Origin: Mucilaginibacter sp.
GTDB lineage: Bacteria; Bacteroidota; Bacteroidia; Sphingobacteriales; Sphingobacteriaceae
DNA length: 50,020 nucleotides
Assembly (NCBI GenBank): GCA_028288305.1
Contig: JAQBOA010000017.1
Coordinates: forward strand, 1 to 50,020
Direction: 5' to 3'
Below, piece by piece: positions 1-8,200 of the stretch (positions are counted from its first letter, which is position 1; every line of letters begins with the position of its first letter). A model generated the notes under the pieces. That model was not told the origin of the DNA and ran no database searches. It was given only the letters and a program-made list of their open reading frames with translations. The position numbers were made by a program, and so were the translations under genes.

Positions 1-132
1 TTCAACCCAAACAAAATGAAAGAAATAGCAGATTGGTTAGAGCCTTATCGCAAAATGTGGGAGGGCAGGCTTACAGCAATTGAGGGTTTGCTGAATGAAA
101 TGCAAGCAAAAAAAACAGATAAAGAAAAATAA
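1..132 (+). CDS. C-terminal end of an ArsR-type transcriptional regulator (5' truncated by window)
   Basis: An open frame runs in from the window edge and stops at TAA 130-132, leaving 43 residues. The visible tail has the pattern DWLEPYRKMWEGRL followed by a short Leu/Glu helix and a Lys-rich end. This is the usual C-terminus of the ArsR/SmtB-like regulators that sit next to SRPBCC (AHSA1) genes. The helix-turn-helix itself lies outside the window, so the call rests on the tail and on the neighbours: a VOC gene 27 bp downstream and an AHSA1-type gene after it. In such cassettes the regulator usually represses its own operon. Moderate confidence. Confidence 0.6.
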   Translation, partial: FNPNKMKEIADWLEPYRKMWEGRLTAIEGLLNEMQAKKTDKEK

Positions 133-159
133 TTTAGTAACAATTTAAATTTAAATAAA

Positions 160-585
160 ATGACAAAGCAAATGTATCCTTGCTTATGGTTTGATGGTCA
201 AGCCAGAGCTGCAGCAGATTTCTACTGCACAATTTTTCCTAATTCAAAAATAATCAATGATTCAGGAATGGTTGTAAATTTTGAACTCAATGGAGAATTC
301 TTTATGGGCTTGAACGGGGGCAATAACTTTAAATTTAACGAAGCCGTTTCGTTTGTTATTCCTTGTAAAGATCAGGAAGAAATTGATCACTATTGGTACA
401 AACTCATTGCAGACGGAGGCCAGGAAAGCCAGTGTGGTTGGTGCAAAGATAAGTTCGGATTATCCTGGCAAGTAGTCCCAACCATATTAGGTGAATTAAT
501 GTCAAATCCTGAAAAGGGGCAACGTGTTGTACAGGCATTTATGAAAATGAGAAAATTTGATATTGAAGCATTACAAAATGCCTGA
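160..585 (+). CDS. VOC family protein, PhnB-like (glyoxalase/3-demethylubiquinone methyltransferase-like fold)
   Basis: A 141-residue protein that opens with YPCLWFDGQARAAADFY, the signature start of PhnB-like vicinal-oxygen-chelate proteins. It carries on with FPNSKI, a central FELNGEFFMGLNGG strand pair and a C-terminal GLSWQVVPTILGELM segment. The length fits a single-domain PhnB-like protein, which works as a dimer of beta-alpha-beta-beta-beta units. Members are often annotated as 3-demethylubiquinone-9 3-methyltransferase, but that reaction is not supported by the sequence and the substrate is unknown. It lies between an ArsR-like regulator and an AHSA1-type gene, a common cassette in soil bacteria, probably cotranscribed. 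Confidence 0.85.
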   Translation: MTKQMYPCLWFDGQARAAADFYCTIFPNSKIINDSGMVVNFELNGEFFMGLNGGNNFKFNEAVSFVIPCKDQEEIDHYWYKLIADGGQESQCGWCKDKFGLSWQVVPTILGELMSNPEKGQRVVQAFMKMRKFDIEALQNA

Positions 586-645
586 GATTATGAAAAAGAA
601 ATAAAATCATTCATCAATCACTTAAATTATATCATTAAAACAAGC

Positions 646-1125
646 ATGGCTAAGCAAATAGAAGTTACGAAAATATTTAACGCCCCGGTTGAAATGGTTT
701 GGAAAGTTTGGGTAGACCCTGAACTTGTAAAGCGTTGGTGGGGCCCAAAACATTTTATATCGCCTATGGCAAAAATTGATTTTCGGGAAGGCGGTAAATC
801 ATTGGTAAGTATGAAAGCTCCGAAAGAAATGGGTGGTCAGGAATGGTATTCAGTTTGGGAGTATGTAAAAATTATTCCTTTACAAACAATTGAGTTTATT
901 CAAACCTTATCTGACAAAGACGGCAATAAAACTGACCCCACGAAAGTAGGCATGCCGTCTGACTTTCCTATGGACATTAAAACCGTTGTAACTTTCAGAG
1001 AAGTTGCAAATGGTAAAACAGAAATGACTGTTATAGAATACGCCGATTTTGGTACGATAAGCAACTTTGCACAAATTGGTTTGGAACAAAGCCTTGACAA
1101 GATGTCTGCTATTTTTAATCGCTAG
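646..1125 (+). CDS. SRPBCC domain protein, AHSA1 (activator of Hsp90 ATPase homologue 1-like) type
   Basis: A 159-residue protein with the START/AHSA1 pattern. The first strand reads IEVTKIFNAPVEMVWKVWVDPELVKRWWGP, the classic AHSA1 opening, and later strands include FREGG, WEYVKIIPLQTIEF and TVVTFREV. A C-terminal helix (GLEQSLDKMSAIF) closes the hydrophobic cavity. This fold binds small hydrophobic ligands in other members; the ligand here cannot be read from sequence. It begins 60 bp after the VOC gene in the same direction, so the two probably share a transcript with the ArsR-like gene. Only weak similarity to eukaryotic Aha1 is implied by the family name. Confidence 0.88.
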   Translation: MAKQIEVTKIFNAPVEMVWKVWVDPELVKRWWGPKHFISPMAKIDFREGGKSLVSMKAPKEMGGQEWYSVWEYVKIIPLQTIEFIQTLSDKDGNKTDPTKVGMPSDFPMDIKTVVTFREVANGKTEMTVIEYADFGTISNFAQIGLEQSLDKMSAIFNR

Positions 1126-1336
1126 CATTAAAAAGGCAAATCTCGGACTATTTTGTAGAAGACTTGAAACGATTAGCTTTCTTATCTTTCCGTATCAATT
1201 AATAAAGTTCATTCCCTTCTCCGGCAATTGGTTCCAGTGGCTCGAAATCAACTTAAAAAATTGAAATCCGCCGAGGAGAACATAAAAGATATATTTCCGT
1301 TATTGATATTACGTTTATAACCATACGGCAGAATTA

Positions 1337-2647
1337 ATGAGCAAGGTATTTACAATAACAAAGGGACTGGAAAATATGGGCGCATTACGCACAGGCGGCC
1401 AGGGTTCTGTGTATAAAGGCCGCAGGATGGGGCCTATCATCAGTGCCGTAAAAATATTGCCTACACCTATTCAATCCGAAGATGCAGGCGACAAAAATTA
1501 CCGGAACTTTATCAATGAAGTTGAAAAGCTTAAAAAGGTAAATGAACAACCAAACCCTAATGTTGTAAAAATATTAAATTCAGGTATTACCGAAAGCGGC
1601 TCGTTCCCGTTTATAGAAATGGAATTTATTGAAGGTCCTGACCTGGGAGAATTGTTAACCGAGCCCCACGAAAAAATATTTACGATAAAAGAGGTTATAA
1701 AACTGGCGGATCAGCTGGCTTGCGCCTTATCGCATTGCCATAAAGTAGGGGTTAAGCATGGGGACATCAAAAGCAATAACATTAAATTCAATGCGCACAC
1801 GGCTAATTACGTGTTACTGGATTTCGGTTTATCCATCATGTCAGACGAGCAGCGCCGCAGCAGTATGCGCCATGCAGGGGCCATTGAGTTCATGGCTCCT
1901 GAGCAAAACGAAGGCCAGATGCTGTTTCAGACAGATATTTACAGTTATGGCGTAATTCTATATGAATTGCTTGCCGGGCGGGTGCCTTTTCCGCTGAAGG
2001 ATAACGGTGAAACTGCCAGGAACACGGTAATGATAGCCCATATGGAGTCTCCCGTTCCTGACATATTAGCATTTCGGCAGCAAAACTTACCGGCAAGCTG
2101 GTCGGAGGAAATTCAAGTACGGGAAATGCAGGTGCCGGCCTGGTTGCTAAAGCTCATCTATAAATGCCTGGAAAAGTTACCAGAAAACAGGTATACTGAC
2201 GGCGTTGCACTGCAGGAGGCCATAGTACAGGATAGTATTGCGGATATGAATAATGCCCGCTCCATTGTAATGGAAAAAGAGCTTGAAAAAGTTGATGATC
2301 CAGTAGCAGCTGCTCTACCTGCCCGTGACGAAATGGTGCACATGTCCAAACCGGTATTTGCCGGACTAATGCTGTTATTGCTGGGATTTATGGGTTTTAC
2401 GGCCTATTCCCTGCTCCATCATCCATCCCCGGAGCCCCCGGTAAATACTTATGTCAAACCGGCTGATTCGGTTAAGAACTCCGACAGTAGCACATTAAAC
2501 AATGCTAAAAGTACGGTCCCTTATCCCCGTAGAAAGCGGGCGGCTGATTCGGCGATACAGACAACTATACAGGATGAAATTGAAAAAGCCAGGGAGAACA
2601 GTCAGAAAGGTGACAGCACAACTGTCGATAGCACAGCAAGTCAATAA
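1337..2647 (+). CDS. Transmembrane serine/threonine protein kinase, first paralogue (PknB-like, no PASTA repeats)
   Basis: A 436-residue Hanks-type kinase. Visible elements: glycine-rich loop TGGQGSVYK (19-27), ATP-binding Lys39 in SAVKIL, helix-C Glu61, catalytic loop HGDIKSNN with Asp143 and Asn148, DFG at 162-164, activation segment with RRSSMR, and MAPE ending at Glu189. The HRD arginine is glycine, so this is a non-RD kinase. One membrane helix lies at about 339-358. The roughly 75-residue outer tail is Ser/Thr/Asp-rich with no PASTA repeat. It opens a cluster with FHA proteins, a PP2C phosphatase and a SEDS-PBP fusion, so cell-wall enzymes and FHA proteins are likely substrates (inference). 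A 116-bp gap follows it, so it may be transcribed apart from the tightly packed genes downstream. The kinase domain is nearly identical to that of the gene at 10124-11467. Confidence 0.93.
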   Translation: MSKVFTITKGLENMGALRTGGQGSVYKGRRMGPIISAVKILPTPIQSEDAGDKNYRNFINEVEKLKKVNEQPNPNVVKILNSGITESGSFPFIEMEFIEGPDLGELLTEPHEKIFTIKEVIKLADQLACALSHCHKVGVKHGDIKSNNIKFNAHTANYVLLDFGLSIMSDEQRRSSMRHAGAIEFMAPEQNEGQMLFQTDIYSYGVILYELLAGRVPFPLKDNGETARNTVMIAHMESPVPDILAFRQQNLPASWSEEIQVREMQVPAWLLKLIYKCLEKLPENRYTDGVALQEAIVQDSIADMNNARSIVMEKELEKVDDPVAAALPARDEMVHMSKPVFAGLMLLLLGFMGFTAYSLLHHPSPEPPVNTYVKPADSVKNSDSSTLNNAKSTVPYPRRKRAADSAIQTTIQDEIEKARENSQKGDSTTVDSTASQ

Positions 2648-2763
2648 TATCAATAAAAGTTACAACTAATTATTATTAGGTACTGCTTAAAACATCTATA
2701 CCTTTTGAAACGTTTGTTATAAAGCTTTCAACAGGCTGTAACGCGGCCATAACGATTATTTAC

Positions 2764-3714
2764 ATGGATTCAAAAACAACTATTTGGCAACGTATGGGGA
2801 TACAGGACTGGTTTTTAACCAGTGAAAACTCGTCCAAAATTAAAAGTCAGCACCATCTTACGCCCGACGAGGTGTATAATTATGTCATAGATAAGTTTAA
2901 CGATTCCATCCGTGAGTTGTCTTTTGCCGACCGGATCGTTTTTTATCATGAATATATTATAAGTTTTAATCCGGAAGATTACCAGGAATTTATGCATAAC
3001 AAACAAGGTATTTTTGGCCTTATTGTTAACGAAACAGTAAAAAAGTTCTATGAACTATTAAAACAATACCGCTTGTCGGGTAAAACAGTAGTACCATCAA
3101 GTTCAAAATGGGTGTTCAGGTTAGTATCGCATCCGGATTATGCCAGTGGCGATATCGGATTCATCGGCAAGCTTTTGCCGGGAAGTACAAAAAAAGAAGA
3201 AAATTTAAGGGTAACATTCATTCCCCGGCAAACAGGGATTGCACAAACATTTGATGTGAGCCAGGAGTTGTTAAAAGGTTTTAATTACTACAGCGAGGGC
3301 TATTATGAACTGCCTTACATCGAAGACCTGGAATATGAAGAAGAAGGCCCTGCTGATAACCGCAAAAAGATCTTTGCGCGTTTTGAAACAATTTTGCCCG
3401 AAAAACAATTTGCCGGGAAAAAGGTAGAATATATCATGAAGGACAGCGAGATCATTGTTTCGGGTGGAGATGAAACCCGTGAAGATCCCAATATCTTTAA
3501 AATCCCAACGGAATGGGTAAACTCGCCGCACCTCCAGATAAGGTATAATAAATCAGATGGTAAGTTTTACCTGGCCTCATATGGCGAACGTACCATTTTA
3601 AATGAGCACCAGGTGCCCAAAAGTGATGTCAACTCACCCTCGTGGTTAGAACTGCCTGTGAATTCAAAGATTTTATTAAACGGAATTGTTGGGGTCAACC
3701 TGTTTAAATCATAA
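2764..3714 (+). CDS. FhaA-like protein: N-terminal DUF3662-like region and C-terminal degenerate FHA-like region
   Basis: A 316-residue soluble protein with no signal peptide or membrane helix. Residues about 25-130 contain a pattern like the N-terminal domain of actinobacterial FhaA: a strand, FNPEDYQEF (near 70), a long helix with VNETVKKFYELLKQY, then SGKTVVP and a strand ending near HPDYASGD. The last 80 residues (KIPTEWVNSPHLQIRYNKSDGKFYLASYG and a final beta strand pair) look like an FHA sandwich that lacks the usual GR and SxxH phosphothreonine residues. This is pattern-level similarity only; a database search could overturn it. It sits between a kinase and the phosphatase, where a phospho-dependent or scaffold adaptor is expected. 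Confidence 0.55.
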   Translation: MDSKTTIWQRMGIQDWFLTSENSSKIKSQHHLTPDEVYNYVIDKFNDSIRELSFADRIVFYHEYIISFNPEDYQEFMHNKQGIFGLIVNETVKKFYELLKQYRLSGKTVVPSSSKWVFRLVSHPDYASGDIGFIGKLLPGSTKKEENLRVTFIPRQTGIAQTFDVSQELLKGFNYYSEGYYELPYIEDLEYEEEGPADNRKKIFARFETILPEKQFAGKKVEYIMKDSEIIVSGGDETREDPNIFKIPTEWVNSPHLQIRYNKSDGKFYLASYGERTILNEHQVPKSDVNSPSWLELPVNSKILLNGIVGVNLFKS

Positions 3715-3718
3715 TGAT

Positions 3719-3817
3719 ATGTCACAGGTTTTATCAGCAATTTTATTAATTATTGTAATTGGGTTACTTATCATTCATTTTTTTGACATTAAAAATTCAC
3801 AACATCCTAATGGCTGA
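3719..3817 (+). CDS. Small single-pass membrane peptide (32 aa) inside the kinase/phosphatase cluster
   Basis: ATG at 3719 opens a 32-codon frame ending TGA 3815-3817. The peptide is MSQVLSAI followed by about 14 hydrophobic residues (LLIIVIGLLIIHFF) and a polar tail DIKNSQHPNG, so one membrane helix. It begins 4 bp after the stop of the FhaA-like gene and overlaps the phosphatase start (ATG 3810) by 8 bp, exactly filling the otherwise unexplained gap between them. No clear Shine-Dalgarno sequence is present, as is usual for this phylum. Function unknown; the tight overlaps support translation, but its short length leaves real doubt. Confidence 0.5.
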   Translation: MSQVLSAILLIIVIGLLIIHFFDIKNSQHPNG

Positions 3818-5246
3818 TCAGTTTTTCGGGTTCACAGACGCCGGCAAAGACCGGAAGGATAATGAAGATACATTTATTGCACAGCCAACAGAGAACAGCA
3901 AGTTTATTATAGCCTGCGTAATAGATGGCGTAGGTGGTTATTCCGGTGGAGAAATTGCAGCATCAGTTACCCGTAAAGCCATTTTGCAAAGACTTGATAA
4001 TCCTTCCGGTGAAATCATCCCGCTGCTCGTCGATTGCTTTAATAGGGCCAATGAAAAGATATTTGAAGAAAAAAAGCAAACCAACCAACACAGCCGCATG
4101 GCCTGCGTGGCTACACTTGTTTTGGCTGATAATGAAAACAACCAGTTTTACTATGCCCATGTAGGCGATACACGGCTATATTTATTGCGTGATGGCTCGC
4201 TGGTAAAAATTTCACATGACCAATCTTTCGTTGGCTATCTGGAGGATTCGGGCCGTTTAACTGAGCACGCTGCTATGAACCATCCAAAGCGTAATGAGAT
4301 CAACAAAGCATTGGGCTTTGTAGCAGACCTGGAGAAAGATGATGCATATATAGAAACAGGCCAGTCGCCTTTTTTACCCGGCGACATGCTTTTGCTTTGC
4401 AGCGATGGCTTAACTGACATGGTGAACAAGACGGAAATTACGGATATCATCACCACGACCCATACACTGGAGGATAAATGCAGGAAATTGATAGATGTTG
4501 CCAATCTGCATGGGGGTAAAGACAATATTACCGTCGTACTGGTACAAAATGATAAGCAGGCATCAGCACATGATGCCACCATGCCCGTATCCGGTCAAAA
4601 GCATCTTGACGGAAGCCCTGTTATCGAGGATCATACGCTGCCTTTAACTACAACCCACTTACAGGCGGCATCAGCCGGAAAAAGTAACAGGGGCCTTGTT
4701 GCCATATTAACCGCATTGATGTTAATTTTTGCCGGAACTACGATTTGGCTTTATATAAAAAAAAAAGACGCCATACTCGTACCCATACAAAAACCAGCTT
4801 TAGCTACTAAAGCAACCCGCAATAAGCAGGAACTTAAATTACAAAATGCCATTGATCACATTCAGGGGCATACCCTGATCATTGCAGATACGGCTTATAA
4901 AAGCCCGATATTGATCAGCCAGGCGCTGGCCATTCATCAGGACAGCTTGCTGATTAAAGCACGAGGGAGAATGGAATTGAAAAGTGACCCGCTGTACAAA
5001 GGAGCTGCTTTTGACCTTGCCGCGCAATGCAAAAATATCGTATTGGATAGTTTGATTATCAGCGATTTCAATGTCGGCATACTTGCCTTCAATGCTACTG
5101 TGTTATTAAAAAATACCAGGTTCATTAACTGTATGGCGACGCTTCAAAATTCATTTACCGTACCCGGTGAAAAATACATTAATGGCAAAATATCTGCTGC
5201 GGTATTTAAAGCTGATTCGTTACCCGTAACCAATGAGAAAAAATAA
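3810..5246 (+). CDS. PP2C-family Ser/Thr phosphatase with membrane helix and periplasmic beta-helix-like domain
   Basis: ATG 3810 is chosen over an in-frame ATG at 3759, because the PP2C fold begins at once (FGFTDAGKDRKDNEDTF) and the upstream extension overlaps another small frame. The 478-residue protein shows the metal-binding motifs DGVGG (Asp39), VGDTRLY (Asp120), SDGLTDM (Asp199) and DNITVV (Asp238). A membrane helix lies at about 294-314. The last 160 residues would be periplasmic and contain repeated short beta strands (LIIADTAYKSPILI, NIVLDSLIISDFNVGILAF, VLLKNTRFINC) typical of a right-handed parallel beta helix. It should reverse the action of the flanking kinases. The stop codon overlaps the next start (TAATG), indicating translational coupling. 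Mycobacterial PstP has a similar catalytic-TM layout but no such outer domain. Confidence 0.9.
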   Translation: MADQFFGFTDAGKDRKDNEDTFIAQPTENSKFIIACVIDGVGGYSGGEIAASVTRKAILQRLDNPSGEIIPLLVDCFNRANEKIFEEKKQTNQHSRMACVATLVLADNENNQFYYAHVGDTRLYLLRDGSLVKISHDQSFVGYLEDSGRLTEHAAMNHPKRNEINKALGFVADLEKDDAYIETGQSPFLPGDMLLLCSDGLTDMVNKTEITDIITTTHTLEDKCRKLIDVANLHGGKDNITVVLVQNDKQASAHDATMPVSGQKHLDGSPVIEDHTLPLTTTHLQAASAGKSNRGLVAILTALMLIFAGTTIWLYIKKKDAILVPIQKPALATKATRNKQELKLQNAIDHIQGHTLIIADTAYKSPILISQALAIHQDSLLIKARGRMELKSDPLYKGAAFDLAAQCKNIVLDSLIISDFNVGILAFNATVLLKNTRFINCMATLQNSFTVPGEKYINGKISAAVFKADSLPVTNEKK

Positions 5247-8200
5247 TGGATCAGGAAACAATACCGGCTGGCAGACCAAAAGAACGGGTATTTTTACTGA
5301 TCGTAACGGTAGTGCTAAGCTTATTGTTTTTGCGCTTATTTCTTGCAGAACAACGAAATTTTACTGAAGTAGATAAACGTTTGGGCGATGGTACCATGGT
5401 AAATTTAAATACCGGACATGCCGCAAAAAACATACGCTTACTGTTAGAAAAAGGATATTATTTTGAGGATAAGCGTGACATATATTTAATTGAAAGTGTA
5501 CTTGCGGACAGGATCACCGCTGCGGGTAAGTTTGAAAATATAGGCGAACTCAACAAGCGAAAATATAATGTTAATGCAGAAGAAGCCATAAATAAAGGCG
5601 GCAAATCCTTCCGGCAAAGGGTAGCTGTATCCCGGTCGCTATTGGGCTATACAGGTGATGATTCGCTGCGTTTTATACAGGAAATGACCAAGCCGCCTGT
5701 ATTGCTTTCAGTTACGGATGCCGGTTTTTCGGGTAATTCCATATCCGGTAAAGTGCTGAATGAAAAAACTCCTGTGGCTGGCGCATTGGTACGTTTGCAG
5801 ATGATCTTGCCCCAGGACAGTACCTATACTGACGAAGAGGCTGACCAGGTAAAAAACAAAGTTGAACAGAGCCCACAATATAAAAAGGTATTTATAGCAG
5901 ATGATCAAGGTCAACTACGGCTTCAATCCTTAACCGCATTCGCACGTACAGATGAGCATGGGCAGTATGCCTTTAAAAATTTACCCGCTGATAAAGCGTT
6001 CAGTGTTTTACCCTTGCAACCTGGCTATCAGTTTGGTCGGTCATTAGGTACTGAGCGCCTGGATAATGACGAGGTGTTTAATTTCTATCGGTCACCGCAT
6101 ACTATCAGGCTATTGTCAACCCGTGATTTTAATATCCTGAAAAAAGAAAAATCATTGATTATACGCACCCCGGCGGCGTTTAACTTATGGTTTTGGATTA
6201 TAGCAGCCAGTTTTATAAGCTGTTTTTTAATAACACATTTATTATTGAGTTGGAAATTTCCAACTGCCGACCAATTAATATTACCTGTTGTTATGATACT
6301 GACAGGGCTGTCTTTTTTAACGCTTTTAAGTTTACAGGACCCTTTGCGTGATCGTTTTTTAGCAAAAGATTCGCTGGTTTATTTAGGGATAGGCTTTGCA
6401 GCAATGATCATTATGCTGCTGCTTAATCTTCGCCTTTTTACTGTCGACTCTGTGGTATATCGGTTATTGTTGTTTAAAAACAACCGTAAAGCAGCAAACG
6501 GCTGGCCTTGGATCATAGTAGCTATTACTTTGCTTGCCCTGACCATTCGTTTCGGATCCGGGCCTGAAGGAAGCGGAGTTAAAGTAAATTTATTTGGCTT
6601 TCAACCCAGCGAGATCGTAAAATATCTGGTGATCATATTTTTAGCCGGATTTTTCGCAACAAATGAGAAATTTATCAGCGAATATGCCACCTGGCGCAAA
6701 AGGTGGTCCTTCTTTTCGTTTGCAGTTATTGCTATTGGTATAACCCTGTTTCTTTTCCTGATGCTGGGTGATCTGGGACCAGCCATGGTTATTTGTTTTA
6801 CGTTTATTATACTTTTTTCTTTTTCGCGGGGCGATTTTGTCTTTATGGCCCTCGCGGTAGTATTCTATGTGCTCATCACCTGGATATTTAACAATCTCTG
6901 GCTGTCGGCGCTGCTTACTATAATGATGCTAATAGTTGCCGTCGTGTTTATACGTAAATCATTAAGCGAATCGGCTATTATGGCCCTGATCATTATTGCA
7001 GGGTTTTTAACGATAGATAAAATACCACACCTGGATCAGCTAATCCCAGGCCCGGTACAACGTTTAACAGACCGCAAAGCGATATGGCAGGATGCCTGGG
7101 ACAATGAAGTATATGGCGGCGATCAGGTGGCTAATGGGCTGTGGGCCATGGCGAGCGGTGGCATAGCCGGGCAGGGCGTGGGCCAGGGATTTGCCAAAAC
7201 AATCCCCGAAGCGCATACCGACATGATCCTGCCGTCGATCGGCGAAGAATTTGGCTGGACCGGCATTATAGGCATATTCCTGCTGTTTCTAATCTATCTG
7301 CACCGGGCAATCCTTATAGGACGAAGAACAGGTACCCCGTTCCTGTTTTATTTATGCGCCGGCATAGGCATCAGTACTTTTGTACAGTTTTTGCTCATTA
7401 CGGGAGGTTCAACCGGGGCCCTGCCGCTGTCGGGCGTGTCTTTACCATTTGAAAGTTACGGTGGTTCTTCATTGGTAGCAAATTTTTTGGCGGCCGGGTT
7501 TTTATTATCCGCTTCAACCATAAAGGGAACAGCCGTGCAAATGAGTTTTATAACCAGGCAACAAGACAGAAACCTTGTACCTGCACTGCTAATGGCATGT
7601 ATCGGAATTTTGTTACTTATAGTAAACATATCGCGTTATTTTTTTAATAATTCAAGGTGGATCGTTAAGCCTTCACTGGTAGCCGACAGGAGCGGGGCAC
7701 GTATGTTTAGTTATAACCCGCGCATTACTATTTTGATGAATAAATTACAGGCGGGAACACTTTATGACCGGGATGGACGAATTCTGGCAACTAGTAACCC
7801 CGACCTGATCAAAAAGCAAAAGAGTTTATTAAACGCATCCGGGTTGGAGCGATATAATCTTGACTCAGCTATGCATAAGCGTTTAACCCGTTATTATCCA
7901 TTTGAAGAACAAATGTTTTTTTGGGTTGGAGATGCAAACACGGCCGTGTTTAATGGCAGTACAAACGGTTATTTTGCCGAATATGAACACGCAGCAGAAT
8001 TGCGTGGTTTTAAAATGCCCGTTACCAATTATAATACCCATGCCAGTCATTACCAGGAAGACAGGTTTTTACCCCGCGGTGTTAAAGAAATGACGGTTAG
8101 CAAAAAAGACTACTCCCCTCTGGTATCCTTGCTTATTGCTGGCATAGACAGCAAGGCGGTAAATGCCTTTAAGCAACGCAACCGTGATGTACAATTAACC

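Noticed and set aside
1067..1264. 65-codon frame overlapping the end of the AHSA1-type gene
   Set aside because: Overlaps the AHSA1 C-terminus by 59 bp in another frame and shows no family signal.
1310..1317. TACGTTTA upstream of the first kinase as a -7 box
   Set aside because: Last base differs from TAnnTTTG and no TTTG lies at the -33 distance.
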